A DNA stretch of 64,000 nucleotides, from contig CAIQIR010000104.1 in assembly GCA_903871875.1 (NCBI GenBank), positions 39,239 through 103,238 of the forward strand. The letters run 5' to 3'. Position 1 is the stretch's first letter, and every line of letters starts with the position of its first letter. A model generated the notes under the pieces. It saw only the letters and a program-made list of their open reading frames with translations. It had not been told where the DNA came from and did not search any database. Positions 27,822 through 37,900 of the stretch are shown one piece after another. Source of the stretch: an uncultured Schlesneria sp. GTDB taxonomy: Bacteria > Planctomycetota > Planctomycetia > Planctomycetales > Planctomycetaceae. The position numbers were made by a program, and so were the translations under genes.

Positions 27822-29660
27822 TCAGTTCGGATACATCTGCATCGCCTTGTTCCACTTGATCACTGCCGCACGGCAGGACAAACGATCTGCAGGCAGTGCC
27901 AGCGGCCTGCCGCGTCCGTCAAGCACAACGCCAACAGCTCCACCGTGCACAGTGGCCTTGCGCGATTTTCCCGGCCCCGCCCCGACATCAAAGCCCTTCA
28001 CCGGCTCAAGGTGAACCTCGGCCGTTTTTCCGTCGTCCAGCATCAATCGCAGCAGATCGCCACATTGCAACGTACCCGACGATTTCAGGGCTCCCTCGAA
28101 TTGATAGCGGCAGATGGCCGTACCGGGTTTGGCTTGCCCCTTCGGCGCGATGCAGGTGCCGAGGTAGACCAGGCAGTCTCGCTCGAAGACCTCCATCGCC
28201 GCCCGCGGATGAACCGACGCCAGAACCCCCAGATGCGGCATCATAAAAATGCTGTCCTTCGCCAGCCGAGTGATCCCTTCCGGCTCAAACGCGTCGATCA
28301 GCATCGCGAAGGTCTGTTCCATCCGGGGGGCATGCGAGAGCACGCCGCCGGATCCCACCAACAGATCGAGCGCCATATTGTCGACGATCGAACGCGGTCC
28401 CGCTTGTTGGCCGAACGCATCACCGATCGAGCGCTGCCGCTGGACGCCGACCAGCGTCGTTGCGAATTGTTGATGCTGCAAATACGACAACCGTAACGCC
28501 TCACGCGCGACGGCTTGTTCGAACATCAGTGCTTCGAGCGTTTGCGGGATCGTCGTCGGTCGAATCATTTTGTTTTTGACGCGATTCCGCAATTCTCGCT
28601 CGTCGCAGTCGTAGGGAATCCACCTCAAGATCATCGGCAATGTCGCTTCGGCCAGTACGTTGGAAATAGAGTAGCTCATTCCCAGGTTCGCACTGACCGT
28701 CCGATTGAAGACACCACCAAAGACCGAGAAGACGTCGGTCGTTGCACCGCCAATATCGACGCCAACAGCGTTAATACCGTGCAAGTTGGCGATCGTTTTC
28801 AGAATGTCGCCGACCGCACCAGGGGTCGGCATGATCGGCGCATCGGACCAGGCGATCAGTTTGTCATATCCCGGGGCGTGGGCCATCACATGCTCGAGAA
28901 ACAGATCGTGCACCCGGTCACGCGCGGGCCCCAGATGTTCGCGTTCCAACACCGGACGAAGATTGGGCACCACCGACAACTCAACCGACTGACCGAGAAC
29001 CTCCTCGACTAGCGGCGCGGCCTCGCAGTTGCCGGCGTAGATTACTGGCATCTTGTATTGTCCGCCGAATCGCGGCTGAGGTTTGGCCGGCGCGATCAAT
29101 TCTGCCAGTTGCACCACGTGCGATTTCGTACCGCCGTCCGTTCCTCCCGCCAGCAGGATCATGTCGGGTCGCAATTCGCGAATTCGCTGAATCTGTTCGT
29201 AAGGCTTCCGCTTGTCGTTGGAAGCGAGCGTCTCCATCACGATCGCTCCGGCACCAAGAGCGGCTCGTTCAGCACTGGCCGCGGTCATCTCACGCACCAC
29301 GCCCGCGACCAGCATCTGCAATCCACCGCCCGCACTGGACGTCGAGATATAGATGTCGCAACCTTCATTGCCACGGGCCGGACGAATGATCTGACCGTGT
29401 TCGTCAATCAATCGCCGCCCGGCCAGTTCGCCGACTTCGGTCGTCGCATTGACGACGCCCATCGTGACGTCGGCGGCGGGTTCTTCAACGGTCGTGGGAG
29501 CCTCGCCGCGAAACGTCTGCCGATACACGCCGTCGATTTTTTCGATCAGAATCGCCTTCGTCGTCGTGCTGCCACAATCGGTCGCCAGGATCACCTGCAG
29601 CGAATCTGGATCGAGGATCTGTTTGGTCAATGGCAGCTGTCCGTGCTGATCAGAAGACAT
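27822..29660 (-). CDS. Glutamate mutase MutL-type ATPase (reactivase-like)
   Basis: This 612-residue protein belongs to the MutL family that accompanies adenosylcobalamin-dependent glutamate mutase. It has actin/Hsp70-like nucleotide-binding elements: ILATDCGSTTTKAILIEK near residue 25, MILLAGGTDGGTKS, and VGVDIGGATTDVFSVFGG around residue 300. MutL is thought to reactivate or support the mutase, whose genes (mutS/mutE type) are not in this window. It follows two same-strand genes at 95-bp spacing. In planctomycetes this protein may serve another B12 enzyme or an unrelated role (inference). Confidence 0.85.
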   Translation of the reverse strand: MSSDQHGQLPLTKQILDPDSLQVILATDCGSTTTKAILIEKIDGVYRQTFRGEAPTTVEEPAADVTMGVVNATTEVGELAGRRLIDEHGQIIRPARGNEGCDIYISTSSAGGGLQMLVAGVVREMTAASAERAALGAGAIVMETLASNDKRKPYEQIQRIRELRPDMILLAGGTDGGTKSHVVQLAELIAPAKPQPRFGGQYKMPVIYAGNCEAAPLVEEVLGQSVELSVVPNLRPVLEREHLGPARDRVHDLFLEHVMAHAPGYDKLIAWSDAPIMPTPGAVGDILKTIANLHGINAVGVDIGGATTDVFSVFGGVFNRTVSANLGMSYSISNVLAEATLPMILRWIPYDCDERELRNRVKNKMIRPTTIPQTLEALMFEQAVAREALRLSYLQHQQFATTLVGVQRQRSIGDAFGQQAGPRSIVDNMALDLLVGSGGVLSHAPRMEQTFAMLIDAFEPEGITRLAKDSIFMMPHLGVLASVHPRAAMEVFERDCLVYLGTCIAPKGQAKPGTAICRYQFEGALKSSGTLQCGDLLRLMLDDGKTAEVHLEPVKGFDVGAGPGKSRKATVHGGAVGVVLDGRGRPLALPADRLSCRAAVIKWNKAMQMYPN

Positions 29661-29755
29661 AACGACGCCGATTGATTTGGAATAAAGTCGAACCTCGGAG
29701 TACCTGCCAGCCGGCCGACATCAACTCTCAGGGACCTTGATCGACAACCGGCTGT

Positions 29756-30124
29756 TTACTGCGTGCCACGAGAAGTCTCTGCCGGAGAGCTCGCCGTCCG
29801 TTCATTTTCCATTCGTTGCAGCTCTTCCAGCCGGTCGCAAATGTACTCGACGGCCCCCCGTTGTTCCACAAAGGTGGCAAAGTCGCGGATGGCGACAGGA
29901 TCGAGCAACGTCCCCAGAAACGGCTCGACAAACCGCAACATCTGCCCGGCCAGGAAATGCAGCGGCATCGACGATTCCAACATCATCTGCGTCGGCACGG
30001 TCATCCGCCGCCGAATGATCTCTCGACAGACCACGTCGATGTCACGGGCTTGCTTCGCCGTCGGGACAGCAGCCCCCGCGGAATCAACGGCGAAGGCATG
30101 TTTAAGCCAGTTGAGCATGATCAT
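29756..30124 (-). CDS. Conserved-looking small protein of unknown function
   Basis: This 122-residue protein starts at ATG 30124, with a second ATG two codons on. Its core, RRRMTVPTQMMLESSMPLHF, leads into LAGQMLRFVEPFLGTLLD and VEYICDRLEEL and is predicted helical and partly amphipathic. The C-terminus is hydrophilic. I recognise no family. It sits 35 bp after the large acyltransferase fusion gene and 95 bp before the MutL-type gene on the same strand, which suggests an operon and a possible membrane-associated accessory role. Confidence 0.65.
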   Translation of the reverse strand: MIMLNWLKHAFAVDSAGAAVPTAKQARDIDVVCREIIRRRMTVPTQMMLESSMPLHFLAGQMLRFVEPFLGTLLDPVAIRDFATFVEQRGAVEYICDRLEELQRMENERTASSPAETSRGTQ

Positions 30125-30159
30125 CTCAAATTCTCAGGGGCATCGGATCAAGCGTTCGT

Positions 30160-33100
30160 TCAGGTCATTTTTGTGGTTGAATCGATCGCCAGTTGCTTGA
30201 TGCCCTTCAGATCAATCTTTCCGGTCCCCAACACAGGAATTTCCAGTACTTCCACAAAGCTGTCCTGCGAGGGAATCCAGAGTGTCGGAATCCCCGTGTC
30301 ACTCAGTTCATCAATGACTTGTTTCACTGTCTTTGAAAACGATCTGTGCAAGACGATCAGCCGCTCGCCTTTCTTGACATCGGGTACCGATGTCACGGCC
30401 AGCGGAACGGAAGCATCTGCGTTGGTGGCATCTTCGATAATTTTGGTCAGCAGTTCTTCAATTCGCAGATGGGGAACCATTTCGCCTGCGATCTTGGAAA
30501 ACCGGCTGACGCGACCAGTGATATGGACGAATCCCTCGTCATCAACGAAACCCATATCCCCCGTCTCGTACCACTCTTCCTGGATGATAGCCGCCGTCTT
30601 TTCCGGTTGATTCAGATAGCCCACCATCACATTCGAGCCCTTGATGCAAACCAGCCCCTCTTGGCCATCTGGCAGCGGTTGCCGCGTTTCGGGGCTGATC
30701 GAGCGCGCCACAATGCCGGGCATCGGGCGGCCAACCGAGCCGAGTTTCGTTCCTTTCTGCTGGACCATCCCGCTGCGATGATCGGGCACATTCACACAAG
30801 CCGGGCCCGACGTTTCTGTCGCTCCGTAACCTTCCGAAGGCCGCACGCCAAACTTGTCGAAGAACTGTTCGGCCAGATCGAGCGGCAACTTCTCTGCACC
30901 AACCACAACTAGATTGAGGCTTTGGAACTGCTCTTTATCACACCGCTTGATATATCCTCGCAAGAACGTCGGTGTGCCGAACAGGATTGTCGCGCCGTAC
31001 TTTTGAGCCATTTCACCGACGACGCGAGCCTCCAGGGGATTATAGTGAAACACAACTTTCGCGGTCACACACAGCGGCAGCCAGAATGCGGCGACATAGC
31101 CGAATGAGTGAAAAATCGGCAAGACACCCAAAACGCAATCGGTGTTTTTCACATCGAAGATCTGATCGGCGGCTTCCACTGTCGAACCCACATTGTGGTG
31201 AGACAACATGACCCCCTTCGGTTCGCCCGTCGATCCCGAAGTGAAAATCACCGTCATGATTTCGTCGGGGTGAATTCGCGTCAGCCCCAGTAGCCGCTCC
31301 AACACAAAAGCGGGAACGACATACGCGCCCAGCCCCGCCACCAACTTGTCGAAACGCGTGATCTTGGCCTTCAGATCTTCCAGAAACACCAACTCAACAT
31401 CGGGCCCCAGATCGTACGGTCTCTTTTCCAGCATCTTTCGACTGGTTAGAACATGCCGCACCTGGGCCTCTTTGACGCAGTGTCGCATGTCCGCATCGGA
31501 CGTCGTGAAGTTCAAGTTCACCGAAGTCCGCCCGGCCAGCGTCACCGCCAGATTGGCCAGCGCGCCGCCCGCTGTGGCCGGTAACAAAATCCCGATAAAC
31601 TTCTCATCTTTGCCAATGATCTCTCGCACCAGCACGCGGCGCATCGCCAGCGTGGCGGCGAGCAGCTTGCCGCCGGTCAGTTCGACACCGCTGGAATCGG
31701 CCAGTCGAACGGCACTCAGCGTCTTTTTGCACGAGCGGATAAATCGGCGGGCAGGCGTCATTTCGTCTGATTTACTCGTATCCACGGCATCGACTCCCAA
31801 TTGCTGAACACGTTGATATACTTCGTTGACCGACTGGGGATTGTGAATGGGCGGGCCAAAAAAGATCGAGACCGGGTACCGTCGCTTTCGCGGCCACTTC
31901 CAGAAGAACGTCCCTCCCCAATAGCTGAAGATGCTGCCCCACAATCCATGGAGATAAATCGGTATGATTGGGCAGTCGGTGCCCTTCAGAATCCGCAACA
32001 TCCCCGCCTGAAAAGGATGCGTGTGCCCAGTTCGAGTGATCGCGCCTTCGGGAAAGATGCAGACCAACTCGCCATTCTTCAGGGCATCGGTTGCTGTACG
32101 CAAAGATTGTATCAATGTCTTCGGACCACCGTCGGCTTTGATCGGGATGACATCGAAGATCTTGGCCAGCCAATTCAATTTCGGGTTGTAAACAAAGTCC
32201 GAGTAGATGATGAATCGAACCGGACGCGGAATCGTAATCAACAGCAGTACGCCATCGACAAAGCTGATGTGATTCGGCGTCAACAACGCACCACCCGTTC
32301 GTGGAATGTTCTCGATCCCGTACGAGCGAACGCGGTAGCAGATTTTGACGAGCAGCCAGAACACAAACCGCGCGGTCGCACTCGGCAGCAACAGAACGAT
32401 ATAGATGGCCACCGGAACGGTGCCGATCCCCGCCAGTAGAAAGACGACGCTGGGAGAGATCTTCCAGACGTCAATCATCAGGAAGTACAGGCCCGACATC
32501 AGCAGAATTCCCGAAAATGCCAGAAAGTTCGTCGCGGCGACAACCTGCCCTAAATGATGTGGTTCACTTTGATGCTGCAGGTACGATTCCAACGGCACAT
32601 CAAACAGCCCCGCGTTAAGCCCCAAAAAAAACAGCGATCCACAAATGCCAATCAACGCGTTGTCCGGCGACGTATGACCGTACCAGCCGGCGAGACAGAG
32701 CATCATCGACCAGAAGGCCATTCCGATCGCGCCCAGAGGCACAATTCCTAATTCGACGTGCCCCCCCGACCACAGGCCAGCCAACACACTCCCCAGGCCG
32801 ACACCCAGCACGAGCATCATGCCCATGACGCCGATCTGCGATTGTGACAACCCCAGGTCTTTCGCCCCCAGTTGATCGACATTCAGCTGAGCCAACGAGG
32901 CCAAAATCCAGAAAAAGGCGATACCCAATGCCGTCCGCAGCAGCGGCGTGTCAGCCTTCAGTCGTTGCAACGATTGCCGCGTTTCAACGAACGGATTCCA
33001 CGGTATCGCTCGCGTGGGATCGGCGGCCACCACAGACTTTAAACCAAAACTGACGATCCAGCCCACGAACGCGATTCCCATCACCACGCAGATCGAAGGG

Positions 33101-33744
33101 ATCAGCGACGCGATGGTGATCGGCGAGGAGGGTGTCGGCTGGGCTGTCGTGGCCAAGACATTGCCTAATAGAAACCCCAACGCCGCCGGCGCGACCGTCA
33201 CCAATCCCATCAGGCCATTCGCTTTGGACAACAGCGGTTCGTCGACCAGTTCCGGTACGCAGCCCGATTTGGCCGGCGAAAACAGAGCAGCGAGTGCCCC
33301 AGTCAGAAAAATGATGAAAATCAAAAACCCAATGTTGCCCGTGAGCAGTGCAGCAAAGCCCAATCCCATGATGATCAATTCGGCCATTTTACAGGCTCGG
33401 ATCACCCAGGCTTTGGAAAAGCGGTCTGCCAGATAGCCGGCAGGCGTCGCCAGGACGATAAACGGCAGCGTGAATGCGGCCAGTCCGAGCGACAACGCCG
33501 CCGCAGGTCCCAAAATGGGTTTGGCGATCGGAACCACCAGCCAGCGGAACGTATGGTCGTTCAGCACGGTCAGAAACTGGACGATCAACAGGCAGAAAAA
33601 ACTCCGCGACGACAGTCGCACGTGAGGTAAGTCACGGTCATCGCGATGGTGCTCGTGCCCCAAGTGCGCAGCGTTTGCCAGTGCCGCTTCGGCAAATCCC
33701 GTCGCATCGGAAATTTTCTCGGGCAAGTCAGCGGAAGACGACAT
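30160..33744 (-). CDS. aas: LplT-PlsC-acyl-ACP ligase fusion (Aas-type lysophospholipid recycling)
   Basis: From the ATG at 33744 the product has 1194 residues; a GTG at 33777 is less likely. Residues ~45-440 form an LplT-like MFS transporter. Residues ~470-650 are a PlsC acyltransferase with HX4D motif (NHISFVDG) and FPEGAITRTG. Residues ~690-1190 are an AMP-forming ligase with VIFTSGSTGEPKGVMLSHHN and GYGATETSGPA. In E. coli, LplT (separate) and Aas (acyltransferase-ligase) flip and re-acylate lysophosphatidylethanolamine at the inner membrane. Here all three are one polypeptide. It is probably the first gene of an operon with the two genes downstream. Confidence 0.88.
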   Translation of the reverse strand: MSSSADLPEKISDATGFAEAALANAAHLGHEHHRDDRDLPHVRLSSRSFFCLLIVQFLTVLNDHTFRWLVVPIAKPILGPAAALSLGLAAFTLPFIVLATPAGYLADRFSKAWVIRACKMAELIIMGLGFAALLTGNIGFLIFIIFLTGALAALFSPAKSGCVPELVDEPLLSKANGLMGLVTVAPAALGFLLGNVLATTAQPTPSSPITIASLIPSICVVMGIAFVGWIVSFGLKSVVAADPTRAIPWNPFVETRQSLQRLKADTPLLRTALGIAFFWILASLAQLNVDQLGAKDLGLSQSQIGVMGMMLVLGVGLGSVLAGLWSGGHVELGIVPLGAIGMAFWSMMLCLAGWYGHTSPDNALIGICGSLFFLGLNAGLFDVPLESYLQHQSEPHHLGQVVAATNFLAFSGILLMSGLYFLMIDVWKISPSVVFLLAGIGTVPVAIYIVLLLPSATARFVFWLLVKICYRVRSYGIENIPRTGGALLTPNHISFVDGVLLLITIPRPVRFIIYSDFVYNPKLNWLAKIFDVIPIKADGGPKTLIQSLRTATDALKNGELVCIFPEGAITRTGHTHPFQAGMLRILKGTDCPIIPIYLHGLWGSIFSYWGGTFFWKWPRKRRYPVSIFFGPPIHNPQSVNEVYQRVQQLGVDAVDTSKSDEMTPARRFIRSCKKTLSAVRLADSSGVELTGGKLLAATLAMRRVLVREIIGKDEKFIGILLPATAGGALANLAVTLAGRTSVNLNFTTSDADMRHCVKEAQVRHVLTSRKMLEKRPYDLGPDVELVFLEDLKAKITRFDKLVAGLGAYVVPAFVLERLLGLTRIHPDEIMTVIFTSGSTGEPKGVMLSHHNVGSTVEAADQIFDVKNTDCVLGVLPIFHSFGYVAAFWLPLCVTAKVVFHYNPLEARVVGEMAQKYGATILFGTPTFLRGYIKRCDKEQFQSLNLVVVGAEKLPLDLAEQFFDKFGVRPSEGYGATETSGPACVNVPDHRSGMVQQKGTKLGSVGRPMPGIVARSISPETRQPLPDGQEGLVCIKGSNVMVGYLNQPEKTAAIIQEEWYETGDMGFVDDEGFVHITGRVSRFSKIAGEMVPHLRIEELLTKIIEDATNADASVPLAVTSVPDVKKGERLIVLHRSFSKTVKQVIDELSDTGIPTLWIPSQDSFVEVLEIPVLGTGKIDLKGIKQLAIDSTTKMT

Positions 33745-34963
33745 CCGGCATCCAACCTCGCACAAAATCTCAGCCACCAGGCACAGCCGTGAACGCTATT
33801 CAGCCGCATGCAGGTTGACTTTGAACTGACACTATTGCGTACACCTTGAAATTTGAAAAGGGAGTTACGGCATCCATCGTCGACTCTTTCCAGATAAGAG
33901 TTTACGAGTTTTCGAAGGCCGCAACGACGAGGAGGAGTTTTCAAAGGCCTGCCGCGACATTTGCGGGGAACCGAATTCGTGATGAGCGAGCATCGACGAC
34001 GAGTCGGTCCAAGTCGACGCAAACTCCTCTCTCTTGAAGGCATAAGGGACGACGTCGCGCCCGTAATATGAAGAGTTGACTCCCATCAGGCTGATGCTCG
34101 ACGGCTGTTGATCGACGATCTGCACTGATCGTCAAATTGAGGCCGATCCCTTTGTCCGCCGCCCGCTGGCAGCATCAGGCCGGCACACTCGCACACAGAT
34201 TCGCGCCCAATCATTCCCCCCTCAACTCATCCAAATTTCTTTCGCAACAGCGCGAAAAATGGTTGATCAACATTGATCAAGTTTGATCAACATGCCTATT
34301 TTGTAGGGTTTGGAGCATGTTGATCATCTGAGCTTCTTTGACCCACATTGATCAACATCCCTGTTTTGTAGCATTTGATGAAAGCAAGCAACCAAAGCCG
34401 TGCACCAATTCACTCGTTCTATCAAGACAAATGAGACCTCGCCAGCAACGATCATCCCCCGACCACCGGTGCCTGCCGCGCCGTGGAAATCCCGAGCAAT
34501 CAAAAGCGAACTCACCAGCAAGTGGCTCCAGCCGAGCCATCTCGGACACCAGATTTTTGTCACTTCCACCGAATAGTGACCGTCAATACCCCAACAAATC
34601 CTAATTATAAATTATTTAGGCGCCTTGTACACGCCACTTTGTCGATTTTCCGAATTTTGGACAAAGAAACTTCGCCCCTCCCTGAGAACGATAACTCGCT
34701 CTCGATTCGTCACCGAGAGGACTGAACCACCCCGAAATCGGCGGCACCTGACACGCTGGTCATCCGCAGAGCAGCCTGCCTGATTCCGCGCGGCGACTTT
34801 CGTGACCGGGATCAACGGCGGACACCCCTGTGCCGCTCCGACATTCCTGGACAACTGAACAACGATTCTGGTTGTACAAGAACCAGCAGCCGCGGAATTT
34901 CGACGGCGTTCAAACCCAAGGCCATCAGATCACTTGAATCACCGGCAACTGAGACCCTGGCGG
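33745..34963. other. 1.2-kb gene-poor region
   Basis: This region lies upstream of the Aas-type gene and downstream of the giant LEPR protein. The open frames in it lack ribosome-binding sites, usual starts or family marks. The GTG-initiated frame at 33865-34125 (minus) is the best of them and is still unconvincing. The notable content is the TTGATCAA array at 34263-34379. The remainder shows no RNA gene or mobile-element end. Confidence 0.45.
34263..34379. repeat. Phased TTGATCAA palindrome array
   Basis: The 8-bp palindrome TTGATCAA occurs at 34263, 34273 and 34283, exactly 10 bp apart, so the sites lie on one helical face. A 7/8 match follows at 34320 and a perfect copy at 34348. The copies at 34283 and 34348 begin a longer direct repeat of about 32 bp (27/32 identical by eye) sharing TTGATCAACAT, CCT and TTTTGTAG blocks. 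It could be a multi-site operator or iteron-like element. The nearest downstream gene start is that of the Aas-type fusion (33744, minus), about 500 bp away. Confidence 0.7.
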
Positions 34964-37900
34964 TCACAGTGCCACTGGCAATAGCGTCACTGTCATTGTG
35001 GCCGCCACCGTGGTGGCAGAGCCCGACGAGTTCGTGAAGACCGCTCGGAACTGGTCACCGTTTTGCGACAACTTGGTCGTAAAGTTCAACGTGGCCGATG
35101 TTGCACCGGGAATGTTCGCAAACGTGGTTCCGCCGTCGGTGCTGATCTGCCAGATCACGGAAGGAGCCGGATTGCCCGTCGCCGCCGCCGTGAACGTCAC
35201 TGTATTTCCCGAAGTGACGATCTGACTCGACGGATTGACCGTGATCGTCGGCGCGACCGCTCCCGTCACCGTCAAGGAGGCCACGGTCGTCGTGGCCGTC
35301 CCTTGTGCATTCGTAAACACCGCCCGAAATTTATCGCCATTCTCTGCCAGCGTTGTCGTGAAGTTGAGCGTTGCCGACGATGCGCCAGAGATATTCTTAA
35401 ACGTGGTTCCGCCGTCAGTACTGATTTGCCATTGAACCGAAGTCGATCCAGTCGCCGCCGCGACAAACGTCACCGGGTGGCCAGCAGCCACCGTCTGGTT
35501 TGTGGGGTTCGTCGTGACGGTGGGGGGGACGGCAGCCGCCACGGTTAACGTCGCGATCGACGTCGTGGCAGTCCCTTGCGAATTGGTGAAGACTGCCCGG
35601 AACTGGTCATTGTTCTGAGCCGTCGTTGTCGTGAAGTTCAACGTCGCCGAGTTCCCTCCGGCGATGTTCTTAAATGTCGTCCCTCCATCAGTGCTGATTT
35701 GCCACTGAACTGTCGGAGTCGGATCACCACTGGCCCCTGCTGTGAACGTGACCACCTTACCGGCAATCGCGTTTTGATTGGTCGGATTGGTCGTCACCAC
35801 CGGCGCCGCCGCCCCGATCACGGTTAATGTCGCCGCCGTCGTCGCGACCGTTCCGTGGGAGTTGCTGAAGACCGCCCGGAATAGATTTCCGTTCTCACCA
35901 GCATTCGTCGTGAAGTTCAACGTCGTTGATGTGGCACCGGGAATATTCGAAAATGTTGTCCCGCCATTCGTGCTGATCTGCCACACCACTGTCGGAGTCG
36001 GATTACCACTGGCCGCGGCTGTGAACGTTACGGTGTGACCCGACGCCACACTTTGACTTGTCGGAGCCAGCGTCACCCCCGGGGCCGCCGCGCCCGCAAC
36101 TGCCAAAGTCGCGACCGTTGTCGTGGCGCTGCCTTGCGAATTGGTGAAGATCGCCCGGAACTGGTCATTGTTCTGAGCCGCCGTTGTCGTGAAGTTCAAC
36201 GTCTTCGAGGTCGCACCGGGAATATTCGCAAACGTCGTCCCGCCGTTGGTGCTGATTTGCCAGACCACTGTCGGAGCGGGATTACCGCTGGCTGCCGCCG
36301 TAAACGTGACGGTTTGCCCCGCGTTAACGCTCTGATTCGTCGGATTGGTCGCGATCACAGGTGCCGTGAGTGGCGTCACGTTGATCGTCATGGTTTTCGG
36401 CGTCGGATCAAGATTCACGCCACCGTTTAACGTTGAACCGTTGTCCTGAACCTGGAACGTAAAACTGGCATACGCTGTGCCGCTCGCATTGGCCGCAGGT
36501 GTGAACACCAGCTTGCCGCTGTTGATGTCGGCCACACTGATGAACTGCTGAGCCGTCACTGCGGTCCCGTTATCCGTCAGCGTTCCCGCCACAGGAAGCG
36601 TGGTAATTTCCACTGCCATCAGCGAGTTCGGAGGATTGTCGTTCGGGTCGGTGAATCCAAAATCGGTCGCCTTAAACACGTACGCCACGTTTTCCAGCGT
36701 CGAGACACTGCCCGACGTCCCCACCGGTGCGTGGTCGATCACATTCGCATAGCGCTGTGCATAGACGCCATAACTGTTGCCGTCTTGATTTCCATTGCTC
36801 TGCCAGGCGATGACAAAATCCCCTGCAGCGTCCATGGCAATCGCTGGCTCATTTTGAGTGCTGACCGTAAATGTGTTGACTTGGAACTCGCTGCCTGTGG
36901 CCACACCTGCGGGGTTATAAGCCTGAGCGTAAATGCCGTATCGACTGCCGTCTTGTCCGGCACTTTGCCACGTCACGACAAATTCACCGGTATGATCCAT
37001 CGCCACCCGGTAATAAGATCCTGTGGCATGGCCCCCGGCAGGATTGCCGACGATCAGATTCCCCTGCACATCTCCCGCTGAGTCATACCGCTGTGCGACA
37101 ATCCGATACTGAGGCGTGAAAGCTCCGCCGTCATAATACCGGCTCGAAACGATGACAAAATCACCCGCGGCATCCATGGCGACCGTGCCATCCGACGCCA
37201 CCAGATGAGTATCCAGCGACTTCACCGCGGCTCCCGACGAGTTATAGAGCTCGGCTTGCGAACCATAGTCGATCACAAAGTCCCCGGCCGCATCCATCGC
37301 GACAGAGGGCTGGGCTCCTCCCGAATCTCCGACGCGGAATTCGCTGCCAACAGTAGCTCCGGTCGCGGTATAACGCTGGGCGTAGGCGGAATACTCGTCG
37401 GGAGCAAACTGCGAATAACTGCTCCACACCACGACAAAGTCGCCGCTCTGATCCATGGCCACCGAGGGCTTGGTCTGCCCGCCGGTCGTATAGGTGTTGA
37501 CCAGGAAGTCGCTGCCTTGTGCGACTCCGGCCGCGTTGTAACGACGAGCGAAAATGTCGTACCCACTCGTCCCACCGGCTGGCGAGTCCTGCCACGCGAT
37601 CACGAAGTCGCCCGCGGGATCCATCGCCACCGCAGGAAACGCCTGGATGCCAGCAGTGTCGGTCAGATTCACCTGGAACTCAGCACCTTTGGGCGTTCCA
37701 TTCGCATTGTATTGCTGCGCAAAAATCCCCCATCCGCTGCCGTCTTGACCAAAACTCTGCCAGGCGACCACATAATCGCCGGCTGCGTCCATCGCGATCA
37801 CCGGTTTCGTTTGGGCGTCTGTGGTGTAGGTATTGACACGAGTTTCCGCCCCCACGGCAGTCGGCAAGAACTCCTGACTGCTTGGAATCAGCGTATAAAC

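Noticed and set aside
33865..34125. Minus-strand 86-codon frame in the gene-poor region
   Set aside because: It has a GTG start without a ribosome-binding site and a Ser-rich peptide with no family. Kept only as a note.
34263..34290. FNR-type binding site (TTGAT-N4-ATCAA)
   Set aside because: The half-sites are fused as TTGATCAA rather than separated by four bases, so the spacing does not fit.
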